A DNA stretch of 64,000 bases, taken from NCBI RefSeq assembly GCF_900176565.1, contig NZ_FXEH01000005.1, positions 1,203,384-1,267,383 of the forward strand, read 5' to 3'. The notes under the pieces are model-generated. The model saw only the letters and a list, made by a program, of their open reading frames with translations, did not search any database and was not told where the DNA came from. This document shows, piece after piece, positions 47,908 to 56,745 of the stretch (positions are counted from its first letter, which is position 1; the number at the start of each line of letters is the position of its first letter). The position numbers were made by a program, and so were the translations under genes. The DNA is from Thalassobacillus devorans. Its GTDB lineage: Bacteria; Bacillota; Bacilli; Bacillales; Halobacillaceae.

Positions 47908-48450
47908 ATGGGGAAATTATTCAGTTTTAAAGGCTTAATGACAATTTTAATTGTTTTGGTAGTTGGTTCGCTCGGGTTTTTTGGCGTACTTATATTTACG
48001 GATATCAACGAAAATAAATCAGAAAATACAGTTGCTTCAGAATCCAGTATTGAAGAGGAAAACCCATCTGAGTCAGGCGGAGAGGCAGAGGCTAAGCCGG
48101 CAAATAAAGAAGGTTTTGAGGATGCGGGGGATTTAATAGCTGTCGCTCACCGTTATTATAATGACACAACCGGCTATGGAAAGCTGGAAGATGGCGTCAA
48201 ATGGAGTGAGCAGCGGGAGAAGGCAGAGCAGTACTTAACTTACATTGAGGACAACACATTTGAAGATCCGCCTACCTTACAGACCGATATGGATGCAGTT
48301 GCTCAGTATTTGAAACAAATAGTAGACGGATCCAAAGAATTAGATAACGTAAGGCAGGCCCATCGTTATTTTCATAACCTCGATATTGCCATTAATAATT
48401 ACACGAATTATACAGATGTCTGGGACGTGACAGAAACGCCTGTCAACTGA
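47908..48450 (+). CDS. Membrane-anchored hypothetical protein
   Basis: A 180-residue protein with one N-terminal membrane helix (about 9-30), then an acidic low-complexity linker rich in Glu and Ser (35-65). A helical extracytoplasmic domain of about 110 residues follows, containing HRYYNDTTGYGKLEDG and a Tyr/Asn-rich end. I do not recognise the family. Ribosome site AAGGGGATTG before ATG 47908. It is single, with a terminator after it. Confidence 0.7.
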   Translation: MGKLFSFKGLMTILIVLVVGSLGFFGVLIFTDINENKSENTVASESSIEEENPSESGGEAEAKPANKEGFEDAGDLIAVAHRYYNDTTGYGKLEDGVKWSEQREKAEQYLTYIEDNTFEDPPTLQTDMDAVAQYLKQIVDGSKELDNVRQAHRYFHNLDIAINNYTNYTDVWDVTETPVN

Positions 48451-48456
48451 TTCAGG

Positions 48457-48489
48457 AAAAGACTCTTACCTTCAGGGTAAGGGTCTTTT
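48457..48489 (+). terminator. Terminator
   Basis: AAAAGACTCTTACC and GGTAAGGGTCTTTT form a stem with one G-U pair and a 5-nt loop, ending in four T. Confidence 0.75.
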
Positions 48490-48540
48490 GGTATCTGGAT
48501 GGACTTTGTAATTTCTTCAAATGGAAGGGGGGGTGGAACC

Positions 48541-49446
48541 ATGTGGAAAGCATATGCATTGGTTATGCTCGCTATTATATTGTTTTCGGGAAATTTTATC
48601 GCTGGCAAGGTGGCTACAGCAGCAATCGCCCCATTTACGCTGGCCTGGCTGCGGACATTAATCGCCTTCTTACTGTTATTGACGTTTGCGAGACAGGAAT
48701 TCAAGTATGCCCGTCCGGTGATGATGAAAAATTGGAAAGCTTTATATGGAATGGCGATGACGGGGGTGGTGTTATTTCCGGCCCTTGTGTACACTTCCTT
48801 GAATTATACGACTACCATTAATGCATCTATTGTAGAGGCTTTGACGCCTTCCGTTGCGATGGTGCTCGGCTTTTTATTCTTAAGGGAACGTTTTACTCCC
48901 TCTCAATTAACAGGGGTGCTTATTTCTTTTCTCGGTGTCCTTTACATCATCACACAAGGATCATGGGAAGTATTGACAGGCTTAGGATTTAACATTGGAG
49001 ATTTGATTATGCTGAGCGCGGTCGTAAGCTGGGCTTTTTATTCTTTACTGGTCAATAAGCATGGACCGAAGTTTCCGATGTATGGAAGTCTGCTGTTCAT
49101 GTTGGGAATGGGTAATGTCACCCTGCTGATAATGGCAGCGATCATCGAATGGCTGCCCCGGGGATTTGAAATTGACTGGTCTTCACAAGTGATTTGGAGT
49201 GTGCTTTACACTGGTATCTTCCCGGCTGTTATCGCTCTGATTGCCTGGAACCAGGCCGTGTCGATGATCGGTCCTTCAAAGGCTGCGGTGTTTTTGAATT
49301 TGATACCTGTAATCACAGCGGTTATGGCGTTCATTTTTTTAGGAGAAGCAATAACCAGTGCACAGTTAGTAGGGGGGATGTTTGTGTTAGGCGGTGTCTA
49401 TATGACGACACGAAGACAAAAAAAGAGAGAGGCGGCTAATCCTTAG
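48541..49446 (+). CDS. DMT-superfamily (EamA) transporter
   Basis: A 301-residue membrane protein with ten hydrophobic segments in two EamA repeats; the second-half landmark is LIAWNQAVSMIGPSKAAVFLN. Members export amino acids or metabolites; the substrate is not predictable. ATG 48541 follows AAGGGGGGG. Its 3' end overlaps the convergent small gene by 11 bp, so neither has a separate terminator between them. Confidence 0.88.
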   Translation: MWKAYALVMLAIILFSGNFIAGKVATAAIAPFTLAWLRTLIAFLLLLTFARQEFKYARPVMMKNWKALYGMAMTGVVLFPALVYTSLNYTTTINASIVEALTPSVAMVLGFLFLRERFTPSQLTGVLISFLGVLYIITQGSWEVLTGLGFNIGDLIMLSAVVSWAFYSLLVNKHGPKFPMYGSLLFMLGMGNVTLLIMAAIIEWLPRGFEIDWSSQVIWSVLYTGIFPAVIALIAWNQAVSMIGPSKAAVFLNLIPVITAVMAFIFLGEAITSAQLVGGMFVLGGVYMTTRRQKKREAANP

Positions 49447-49627
49447 CATCCTCTCCGTGCGTTTCTGTCCATGCCACCCTTCCGGCCAGCAAAAAAATCA
49501 GGCTGGAAGCCAGGAATACGAAGCTGATTATCGTATCGTGAAGGATGAACAACATGATGGCTCCGGTTAGTGCGTTCATGATTCCGACGGTGACAAACAT
49601 CCAGGCAATCAAGTTCTTTTGTTCCAT
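49436..49627 (-). CDS. Small membrane protein (63 aa)
   Basis: A 63-residue protein with two hydrophobic helices (about 8-30 and 34-50) and a polar C-terminus. ATG 49627 has GGGGTGA 9 nt upstream on the minus strand. The family is not recognised. Its last 11 bp overlap the end of the DMT transporter gene. Coding is supported by the ribosome site and clean two-helix pattern only. Confidence 0.6.
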   Translation of the reverse strand: MEQKNLIAWMFVTVGIMNALTGAIMLFILHDTIISFVFLASSLIFLLAGRVAWTETHGEDAKD

Positions 49628-49770
49628 GGCAAGTCACCCCATTCCTATGGTTACTTAGAGTATAGCGCAAACGAAAGGGCAATACATGGGTCGATGCGCG
49701 TGTTTAGGACAGGACTTTGGGTGGAAGATAATTTACAGGAACTCACATTCCGATTTAGAGGAGGATTATC

Positions 49771-51225
49771 TTGCAAACCCATAAACTATACATTGATGGT
49801 CAATATATAGAATCTACTGGAAATGAATGGCTCGATATCATTAATCCGGCAACAGAAGAGGTGATTTCACAGACACCCCGAGGCACAGAGGAAGATATCG
49901 ATCGTGCTGTCAAAGCGGCTTTCAACGCCCAGAAAGATTGGGAACTGAAACCAAACATTGAACGTGGAAAAATCGTCCGCGAAATTGGTGACCGCATCGA
50001 AGCAAAACGTGAGCGGTTCATTGAATTGCTGCAGGAAGAACAGGGGAAAGACTATGAGCTTGCCAGCGGAGAAATTGATCTCGCGATTGATTATTTCCGT
50101 TACATGTCCGAATGGGCACGGCGAATCGAAGGAGAAATCGTCCCAAGTGACCGCCCGAATGAGCACATTCACATTTACAAAAAACCAATCGGCGTCATCG
50201 GCGGTATTGTGCCTTGGAACTTCCCGATGTTCATTTTGGCGCGTAAGGTAGCGACAGCACTCGTTACTGGCTGTACGATAGTATTGAAACCGAGTCAGCA
50301 GACACCGAACACCGCGATGGAATTTACAAAAATCATTGATGACATGAGTGAAATTCCAAATGGCGTCTATAACCTTGTCACTGGCACAGGATCTGAAATC
50401 GGAAATGCCCTTGCTTCTCATGAAAAAGTCCATATGGTGACGATGACCGGAAGCATCCCGGCAGGTACAAAGGTAATGGAAGCAGCTGCGCAGAATATTA
50501 CGAAAGTGAATCTCGAATTAGGCGGGAAGGCACCTGCAATTGTCACAGAAAACGCTGATCTTGACCTTGCTGCTGAAAATATAAAAATGTCACGTCTTGC
50601 TAATAATGGACAAGCATGTACCAATGCAGAACGGGTATATGTCCATGAAAGCGTGGCAGAGGAGTTTTTAGAGATACTGAAAGAAAAAATCGAAGATGTC
50701 ACGATTGGTGATCCACTGGAGAATAAAGAAGCGGATGTTGGTCCATTAGTAAGTGAAGACCGCAGGGAGACCGTTGAAGAGATGGTTACGAATGCTGTCG
50801 ATGCCGGAGCGGAAGTAGTGACTGGCGGCGAGCGTCCGCAGGAATTTGATAAAGGGTTCTTCTATAAACCGACCATTTTGAAAAATGTGAAGCAGAATAT
50901 GGAAATCATCCAGGAAGAGATTTTTGGTCCTGTCATCCCGGTGACTACCTTCTCCAATTTGGATGAAGCAATTGAAATGGGTAACGATACCGTTTATGGC
51001 CTGTCTTCTTCCGTATATACGGAAGATTATCATGAAGCGATGCGAGTCGTGAATGAGTTGAAATTCGGTGAAACGTTCATCAACCGTGAAAACTTCGAAG
51101 CTGTCCAGGGCTACCATGCCGGGATGAGACAATCGGGACTTGGCGGCGCTGATGGCAAGCACGGCGTTGAAGACTTCCTCGTCACCCAAACCGTCTATAT
51201 GCAGTATAAAGACGATAAACAATAA
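49771..51225 (+). CDS. aldA: Aldehyde dehydrogenase, AldA (lactaldehyde/glycolaldehyde) type
   Basis: A 484-residue NAD aldehyde dehydrogenase. It matches E. coli AldA over long stretches from memory, for example YMSEWARRIEGEI, MTGSIPAGTKVM, NLELGGKAPAIV and the diagnostic KFGETFINRENFEAVQG and GLGGADGKHG. The nucleophile Cys is in NNGQACTNAERV near residue 285. AldA oxidises lactaldehyde, glycolaldehyde and related small aldehydes. TTG 49771 follows GAGGAGG. It stands alone, so a substrate cannot be fixed; it is not close to the two dehydrogenases of the lysine cluster. Confidence 0.85.
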   Translation: MQTHKLYIDGQYIESTGNEWLDIINPATEEVISQTPRGTEEDIDRAVKAAFNAQKDWELKPNIERGKIVREIGDRIEAKRERFIELLQEEQGKDYELASGEIDLAIDYFRYMSEWARRIEGEIVPSDRPNEHIHIYKKPIGVIGGIVPWNFPMFILARKVATALVTGCTIVLKPSQQTPNTAMEFTKIIDDMSEIPNGVYNLVTGTGSEIGNALASHEKVHMVTMTGSIPAGTKVMEAAAQNITKVNLELGGKAPAIVTENADLDLAAENIKMSRLANNGQACTNAERVYVHESVAEEFLEILKEKIEDVTIGDPLENKEADVGPLVSEDRRETVEEMVTNAVDAGAEVVTGGERPQEFDKGFFYKPTILKNVKQNMEIIQEEIFGPVIPVTTFSNLDEAIEMGNDTVYGLSSSVYTEDYHEAMRVVNELKFGETFINRENFEAVQGYHAGMRQSGLGGADGKHGVEDFLVTQTVYMQYKDDKQ

Positions 51226-51344
51226 AGCATATGCAGGATTGTATTAAAAATATTTTTTTCGATCATTTCATTTAGAATCAATAATGATGTGTTTCGTGCG
51301 AAGATACTGATCTAAGTTAAAATATAATTTACGAGCAAATACAA

Positions 51345-51376
51345 AAATCCCAGCAGTTTCGATAACTGCTGGGATT
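51345..51376. terminator. Bidirectional terminator between aldA and yhhQ
   Basis: AAATCCCAGCAGTT and AACTGCTGGGATTT form a perfect 14-bp stem with a 4-nt loop. ATTTTTG follows on the minus strand, 4 bp after the yhhQ stop. Confidence 0.88.
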
Positions 51377-51380
51377 TGTT

Positions 51381-52013
51381 TTATTTCATAGATTCTGCTA
51401 AATGAAAGCTTTGTTTATCTTTTTTTGCTGTTTTTACTAACAAGTAAGCGATTGGAGTATCGACGGCTGCGACGAGGAACTTGAATACATACTGCGTAGC
51501 GATCATTCCAAGTAAAGCCGCAGTTGGCATCGTACCGGCAAATGCAATGGTAATGAAGACGACGGTATCAATCAATTGGCTCGACATCGTCGACAAATTG
51601 TTCCGAAGCCATAGCTTCTGCTCACCATGCTTCTTCTTTAAGCGATGGAAGATGAAGACATCGAAATTTTGACTGGCAACATAAGACACCAGGCTTGCCA
51701 GCATCACCCGGAAGCTGCCACCGAGAATCGTTTCGAATTCCGCCTGCGATTGGAAAAAGGGAGCAGCAGGAAGTTGAATTGCCACAAAAATGAAAATAAG
51801 TGCAATTACCTGCGTGAAAAAGCCGGCCTGGACTGTTTTCTTTGCTGCTTCTTTGCCATACACTTCACCAATGACATCAGTGATCAAATAAGTGACGACG
51901 TAAACAATGACAGCAGCAGGTAGGACGTAGCCGCCGATAGAGAACAGCTTGACTCCTAAGATATTAGCTAAAATCAATAAACCAACAAATAAAGCATTCA
52001 AATAAATGAACAT
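51381..52013 (-). CDS. yhhQ: Queuosine precursor (preQ0) transporter YhhQ family
   Basis: A 210-residue membrane protein with six hydrophobic segments, of the vitamin uptake transporter (VUT/YhhQ) family. Landmarks are YLITDVIGEVYGKEAAKK and LRNNLSTMSSQLIDTVVFI with the conserved polar residues. It imports 7-deazaguanine queuosine precursors. It lies 50 bp downstream of queF in the same direction, so it is probably expressed from the preQ1-regulated promoter. AAGGAGAG-type site before the start. Confidence 0.92.
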   Translation of the reverse strand: MFIYLNALFVGLLILANILGVKLFSIGGYVLPAAVIVYVVTYLITDVIGEVYGKEAAKKTVQAGFFTQVIALIFIFVAIQLPAAPFFQSQAEFETILGGSFRVMLASLVSYVASQNFDVFIFHRLKKKHGEQKLWLRNNLSTMSSQLIDTVVFITIAFAGTMPTAALLGMIATQYVFKFLVAAVDTPIAYLLVKTAKKDKQSFHLAESMK

Positions 52014-52063
52014 ATATCATCTCTCCTTATAAAAGGGAGCATGCTTGTGAACGTCGCCCTCGA

Positions 52064-52561
52064 TTAACGGTTGTCGATTTTTTCAGGATATAGATCATGG
52101 TTGAAAAGCCTTTGTTCTGCCATCTGCTCGAACTTAGTTCCAGGCTTACCGTAGTTACAATACGGATCGATGGAAATGCCGCCTCTTGGTGTGAATTTAC
52201 CCCACACTTCGATATAGCGTGGATTCATCAGTTCAATCAGGTCGTTCATAATGATATTGACACTATCTTCATGAAAACCTCCATGATTTCGGAAACTGAA
52301 CAAGTACAGTTTCAGTGACTTGCTTTCGACCATCTTTTCCTCTGGAATATAACTGATATAAATCGTTGCAAAGTCAGGCTGACCTGTCTTGGGACAGAGC
52401 GTTGTGAACTCAGGGCAATTAAATTTAACAAAATAATCCCGGCTCGGATGCTGGTTATCGAATGTCTCCAGTACATCGGGGTCGTAATCAAAGGAATAGT
52501 TCGTCCCTTGACTGCCTAATAAGGATAAATCTTTTAAATCTTCATCTTTTCGTCCAGCCAT
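52064..52561 (-). CDS. queF: NADPH-dependent 7-cyano-7-deazaguanine reductase
   Basis: Reduces preQ0 to preQ1 in queuosine synthesis. It is 165 residues, the short unimodular QueF type of Bacillus. The nucleophile is Cys56 and the general acid Asp63, in [17 protein letters not shown], and the NADPH motif region [16 protein letters not shown] follows. ATG 52561 is used because GAGGAGG lies 8 nt upstream; in-frame codons further upstream fall in the riboswitch terminator. queC, queD and queE are not adjacent. Confidence 0.96.
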   Translation of the reverse strand: MAGRKDEDLKDLSLLGSQGTNYSFDYDPDVLETFDNQHPSRDYFVKFNCPEFTTLCPKTGQPDFATIYISYIPEEKMVESKSLKLYLFSFRNHGGFHEDSVNIIMNDLIELMNPRYIEVWGKFTPRGGISIDPYCNYGKPGTKFEQMAEQRLFNHDLYPEKIDNR

Positions 52562-52611
52562 GTAGATTTCCTCCTCTATATGTTTATATAGGTAAACTTT
52601 CCGAAAGTACA

Positions 52612-52694
52612 AAAAAGACCACACCCTAAGGGATATGGTCTGTATCATCATATATCCTTAGTTTTTTATCGAGGGTGTCGCTAAGAACCTCTCC
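52612..52694 (-). promoter_or_regulatory. PreQ1-I riboswitch with terminator
   Basis: The aptamer, read on the minus strand from 52694 to 52655, is GAGAGGTTCTTAGCGACACC, then CTCGATAAAAAACTAAGGA. This is the class I preQ1 form: a short P1 stem, a C-rich side and an A-rich tail that makes a pseudoknot. The expression platform is the hairpin at 52612-52640 (GACCATATCCC paired with AGGGTGTGGTC) followed by TTTTTT. The CTAAGG end of the aptamer is free to pair differently without ligand. It lies 51 bp before queF and would shut queF-yhhQ when preQ1 is plentiful. Confidence 0.92.
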
Positions 52695-52940
52695 CGTAAA
52701 TAATTGGTACGGATTTTATCCAATTGTAACCTTACTCATTATAGAGGTGTTCCCGATGCTTGTCAATTAAAAGTAAAGGGAAGTAATGCTTTTTCACCAA
52801 TCTGACAAAACTTACCCCTTATCACTTTAAAACTTCAGCGAAGTATTCTAAAATAAAAGGTAATTCACGAATTTTTAGAAAAATCCAAATTAGGAGTCCT
52901 TGCCAAACATAAGTGTCGCAGGTGTTTTTTTACTTAAGTA

Positions 52941-52954
52941 AGAAATCGTTTACA
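52941..52954 (+). promoter_or_regulatory. cre-like CcpA site upstream of acsA
   Basis: AGAAATCGTTTACA matches the catabolite-responsive element pattern TGWAANCGNTNWCA at all fixed positions but the first. It lies 22 bp before the acsA start, fitting repression by CcpA, as known for acsA in B. subtilis. The rest of the 52700-52940 gap holds no gene. Confidence 0.6.
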
Positions 52955-52975
52955 AATTTTAAATGAGGTGATTCT

Positions 52976-54688
52976 ATGGACATGCAACCAATTCCAGCAC
53001 GTGAAGGCAATCACAACATGAAAGACTACAACGAAGCATACGAACAATTCCAATGGGATAGTGTGAAGAGTCAATTCTCTTGGAGTGAAACAGGAAAAGT
53101 AAACATCGCTTATGAGGCAATCGACCGCCATGCAGACAACCCTGATAAGAAAGATCAGACAGCATTGATCTATTCGGCTCCTAATCGTGAAGAGAAATTG
53201 ACATTTGAAGATTTGAAATTCAAAAGTAACCAATTCGCGAATGTATTGAAAAAATATAACGTCAATAAAGGTGACCGTGTCTTCTTATTCATGCACAGAA
53301 GTCCGGAATTCTACGCAGCATTTCTAGGAATCTTGAAAACCGGTGCCATTGCCGGACCACTATTTGAGGCATTTATGGAACAGGCTGTACGCGACCGTCT
53401 GGAAGACAGTGAGGCAAGCATGCTTGTCACAACTCCAGAGCTGTTGGACCGGGTACCTGTCGATGAGCTTCCAAACTTGAAACAGATTGTCATTGTCGGC
53501 GATGTACCTGAAAATGGCGACTACATTGATTATCATAAAGAAATGGATCAGGCATCCCAGGATTTCGACATTGAATGGGTAGATTTAGAGGATGGCATGC
53601 TGCTTCACTATACCTCCGGTTCTACCGGCAAGCCAAAAGGTGTTTATCATGTACACAACGCCATGCTGCAACACTATCAAACTGGTAAATGGGTACTGGA
53701 TCTGAAAGAAGGTGACACTTACTGGTGTACGGCCGACCCGGGCTGGGTAACTGGTACAAGCTATGGTATTTTTGCCCCTTGGCTTAACGGTGTGACCAAT
53801 GTGATCCGCGGCGGACGTTTCAGCCCGGATGACTGGTATGGCACCCTGGATAAATATAACGTTACGGTCTGGTATTCCGCACCGACAGCTTTCCGTAAGC
53901 TTGTCAGCGCCGGAGAAGAGGTGGCGAACAAGCACGATTTATCTTCGCTGCGTCACGTATTAAGTGTCGGGGAACCGCTTAATCCAGAAGTAATTACCTG
54001 GGGACTGAAGGCGCTCAACCTTCGAATCCATGACACATGGTGGATGACGGAAACCGGAGGCATGATGATTTGTAACTATCCGGCTATGGATATGCGTCCA
54101 GGTTCCATGGGTAAACCTTTCCCTGGTACGGAAGCGGCAATCGTCGATAATGATGGGAATGAGCTTCCGCCAAACCGGATGGGTAACCTTGCCCTGAAAA
54201 AAGGATGGCCGTCCATGATGCGCGCTGTTTGGAAGAATCCAGGCAAGTATGAAAGCTACTTCCTTGGTGACTGGTATGTATCCGGGGACAGCGCCTATAT
54301 GGATGAAGATGGCTACTTCTGGTTCCAGGGTCGTCTGGATGACGTGATCAACACGTCAGGTGAACGCGTCGGCCCATTTGAAGTAGAAAGTAAATTGATT
54401 GAGCACGAAGCAGTTGCTGAAGCCGGTGTTATCGGTAAACCGGACCCTGAACGCGGCGAAATCATCAAAGCGTTCATCACCTTGAACGAGGGTTATGAAG
54501 AGTCTGATGAATTGCTCGAAGATATCCGTCAGTTCGTCAAAAAAGGATTGAGTGCGCATGCGGCGCCTCGTGAAATCGAAATCAAGGATACGATTCCGAA
54601 GACACGAAGTGGTAAAATCATGCGTCGTCTCCTTAAATCCTGGGAGCTTGGTCTTCCAACTGGAGACACCTCTACACTAGAAGAATAA
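52976..54688 (+). CDS. acsA: Acetyl-CoA synthetase (AMP-forming)
   Basis: Activates acetate to acetyl-CoA via acetyl-AMP. It is 570 residues, near the B. subtilis AcsA length. The P-loop is HYTSGSTGKPKG, the WWMTETGG motif shapes the acetyl pocket, and GRLDDVINTSGERVG follows. The C-terminal Lys in PKTRSGKIMRR is the usual acetylation switch. ATG 52976 follows GAGGTGATTC; ATG 52982 is an alternative. A cre-like site overlaps its leader and a terminator follows. acuABC is not adjacent in the window. Confidence 0.95.
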   Translation: MDMQPIPAREGNHNMKDYNEAYEQFQWDSVKSQFSWSETGKVNIAYEAIDRHADNPDKKDQTALIYSAPNREEKLTFEDLKFKSNQFANVLKKYNVNKGDRVFLFMHRSPEFYAAFLGILKTGAIAGPLFEAFMEQAVRDRLEDSEASMLVTTPELLDRVPVDELPNLKQIVIVGDVPENGDYIDYHKEMDQASQDFDIEWVDLEDGMLLHYTSGSTGKPKGVYHVHNAMLQHYQTGKWVLDLKEGDTYWCTADPGWVTGTSYGIFAPWLNGVTNVIRGGRFSPDDWYGTLDKYNVTVWYSAPTAFRKLVSAGEEVANKHDLSSLRHVLSVGEPLNPEVITWGLKALNLRIHDTWWMTETGGMMICNYPAMDMRPGSMGKPFPGTEAAIVDNDGNELPPNRMGNLALKKGWPSMMRAVWKNPGKYESYFLGDWYVSGDSAYMDEDGYFWFQGRLDDVINTSGERVGPFEVESKLIEHEAVAEAGVIGKPDPERGEIIKAFITLNEGYEESDELLEDIRQFVKKGLSAHAAPREIEIKDTIPKTRSGKIMRRLLKSWELGLPTGDTSTLEE

Positions 54689-54694
54689 GCAATC

Positions 54695-54733
54695 AAAAAA
54701 GATGCCTGCAATGTTACTGCAGGCATCTTTTTA
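54695..54733. terminator. Bidirectional terminator between acsA and hmp
   Basis: AAAAAAGATGCCTGCA and TGCAGGCATCTTTTT form a perfect stem with a 7-nt loop and U tracts on both strands. Confidence 0.93.
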
Positions 54734-54737
54734 ATAC

Positions 54738-55976
54738 TTATTTTTCTAAATCACCCTGGGGGCCGAAGAATTCGTAATTAATCTGTTCCATTGGAACGTT
54801 CCATTCTTTCAAAGCACCATAAATAGCTTTCATGAATCCTTCTGGTCCACAGAAATAGAAATCAGAATCCTGCGGAACAATGGATTGAAGCCATGCAAGG
54901 TCGACATACCCTTCTTTAGCATGGATTTTTTCTTTCATATCCTCTTCTGTTGGTGTGTCATAGACGATATAAGTCTTAATGTTTGGATATTCTTCTCCAG
55001 CCATCTTCATATCATGCTTCAAGGCATGGACGCTGCCATTACGAGCGGCATGAATGAAATGAACTTCCCGATCGATTTGTTGTTTGATAATAGTCTGCAG
55101 CATGCTCATCATTGGTGTAAGCCCAACGCCGCCACTGATCAGTACCAGCGGTTTTTTGGATGCTGTATCAAGGAAGAAATCACCGGCAGGGGCACTGACA
55201 GGGATAACGTCTCCTTCATTCACATGTTTGTGCAGGAAGTTAGATACTTTACCCTCTGGAAATTGTTCTGTCCCTTCCTCTCGCTTGACACTGATTCGGT
55301 AATAGCCTTTTCCAGGAGCGTCAGAAAGACTGTATTGGCGTAATTGATCAAACTCTTCATTCGGCATTTGTGCTTTAATGGTCAAATATTGGCCGGGTTT
55401 ATAGCCTGGTAAAACTCCTTCGTCAACTGGTTTTAAGTAGAAGGACGTAATGACATCACTTTCTTTTACCTTATCAATGACCTCAAAATCGCGGTAGCCG
55501 ACCCAGCCGCCAGTCTCTTCGGCAGTTTCTTGATACATGTTCGCTTCCACTTGAATGAAAGCCTCTGCAATGACTCCATAAGCCTTTTCCCATGCATTAA
55601 TGATATCATCGGTAGCCGCATCACCGAGTACGTCTTTAATAGCAAGCAGCAAATACTTTCCTACAATCGGGTACTGTTCGGGTACGATATTCATACTGCG
55701 GTGTTTATGGGCGATCTTTTCGACTGCAGGCATGATAGCGCTTAAATCATCGATGTATTGAGCAGCGGCATAGACAGCATTCGCAAGGGCGCGTGGCTGC
55801 TTTCCTTCTTTTTGGTGTGTCATATTGAAAACATTTTTAAGCTCCGGGTGGGCTTCAAACATCATTTGATAGAATCTGGTTGTAATTTGTTCTCCGTGTT
55901 CCGCAAGTACAGGCACAGTGGCTTTAACCGTAGCGATTGTCTGCTCATCAAGTTTAGGAAGTGTTTCTGTAGACAT
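54738..55976 (-). CDS. hmp: Flavohemoprotein, nitric oxide dioxygenase
   Basis: Detoxifies nitric oxide to nitrate using O2 and NAD(P)H. The 412 residues have a globin domain (1-140, proximal His in EKIAHKHRSMN near residue 86), an FAD domain with RQYSLSDAPG near residue 207, and an NAD domain with GGVGLTPMMSM near 270. The N-terminus MSTETLPKLDEQTI is standard. AAGGAG precedes ATG 55976. It diverges from nsrR across a dyad that resembles an NsrR site. Confidence 0.96.
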   Translation of the reverse strand: MSTETLPKLDEQTIATVKATVPVLAEHGEQITTRFYQMMFEAHPELKNVFNMTHQKEGKQPRALANAVYAAAQYIDDLSAIMPAVEKIAHKHRSMNIVPEQYPIVGKYLLLAIKDVLGDAATDDIINAWEKAYGVIAEAFIQVEANMYQETAEETGGWVGYRDFEVIDKVKESDVITSFYLKPVDEGVLPGYKPGQYLTIKAQMPNEEFDQLRQYSLSDAPGKGYYRISVKREEGTEQFPEGKVSNFLHKHVNEGDVIPVSAPAGDFFLDTASKKPLVLISGGVGLTPMMSMLQTIIKQQIDREVHFIHAARNGSVHALKHDMKMAGEEYPNIKTYIVYDTPTEEDMKEKIHAKEGYVDLAWLQSIVPQDSDFYFCGPEGFMKAIYGALKEWNVPMEQINYEFFGPQGDLEK

Positions 55977-56012
55977 AATGAAAAAACTCCTTTTAAAAAG
56001 TTAGTGTGATTT

Positions 56013-56037
56013 AAAGATGTATTTTTCGTGTATCTTT
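56013..56037. promoter_or_regulatory. NsrR-type operator in the hmp/nsrR gap
   Basis: The 25-bp dyad AAAGATGTATTTTTCGTGTATCTTT has perfectly symmetric ends (AAAGAT/ATCTTT) and the AAGATGYATTT half-site typical of NsrR. It lies 37 bp upstream of the hmp start and 162 bp from nsrR. NsrR with an intact Fe-S cluster would repress hmp here, and NO would release it. The rest of the 222-bp gap is AT-rich and gene-free. Confidence 0.8.
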
Positions 56038-56198
56038 ATTGTTAAACATTATAAACACTAAAGCAATATTAAAAATGCATGTTTTTGTGACAATTTGGTT
56101 AACTGTTTCACATGAAACAATTGAAGTTTACAAATAAGACAATCGTTATCTACCTGTGATACGATTATAAAAAGTAAATTATTTAAGGAGTATGCTAC

Positions 56199-56639
56199 AT
56201 GCGTCTGAAAAAATATACGGATTATGCGCTTCGTGTGCTTATATATACCGCTTCAAAACCAGAAGGGGAGCTTGCGAGCATCAAAGAAATCTCGAAAGTC
56301 TTCGATATTTCGGAAAACCATTTGAGCAAGATTGTCCATCAGTTGAACAAGCTGGACATGCTCACGACCATCAGAGGCCGGTCGGGTGGGATCAGGCTCG
56401 CTAAACCACCGGAAGAGATCAATGTCGGGGATGTGGTGAGAAAGATGGAAGATGATTTTATCCTGCTGGAATGCTTTGACCGTGGTTCTGATCATTGTGT
56501 GATTACACCAGCCTGTAAACTGAAGCATGTACTAAACGATGCGCTTGAGGCATTCCTGAATATTTTGGACGAATATACACTTCAGGATTTATTGAGCAAT
56601 AAAAGCAGGCTCCGACAACTGATGGATATTACCGATTAA
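56199..56639 (+). CDS. nsrR: Rrf2-family nitric-oxide-sensing repressor NsrR
   Basis: A 146-residue winged-helix regulator whose Fe-S cluster reacts with nitric oxide. The HTH is in LASIKEISKVFDISENHLSKIVHQL. The three cluster Cys are Cys92, Cys100 and Cys106, the same positions as in B. subtilis NsrR. The RGRSGGIRLAKPPEEI wing is also conserved. AAGGAG precedes ATG 56199. A short hairpin terminator follows. The target is probably the divergent hmp. Confidence 0.95.
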   Translation: MRLKKYTDYALRVLIYTASKPEGELASIKEISKVFDISENHLSKIVHQLNKLDMLTTIRGRSGGIRLAKPPEEINVGDVVRKMEDDFILLECFDRGSDHCVITPACKLKHVLNDALEAFLNILDEYTLQDLLSNKSRLRQLMDITD

Positions 56640-56644
56640 ATAGG

Positions 56645-56667
56645 CCGCCTCTCTTAGGCGGTTTTCT
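56645..56667 (+). terminator. Terminator after nsrR
   Basis: CCGCCT and AGGCGG form a 6-bp stem with a 5-nt loop, followed by TTTTCTTTT. Confidence 0.75.
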
Positions 56668-56745
56668 TTTATTCCAAAGCCTTTTGATTATGAAACTAGC
56701 TGCAGACCATACTATAAACAAGGTATGAAATAGGAGGACGGATTC

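Noticed and set aside
49867-50433. Open frame of 188 codons opposite aldA
   Set aside because: Shadow of a strongly conserved aldehyde dehydrogenase; no start signal.
56640-56745. Fur box upstream of the lysine N6-hydroxylase
   Set aside because: TTGATTATGAAAC is only a partial, asymmetric match to the Fur consensus; not supportable.
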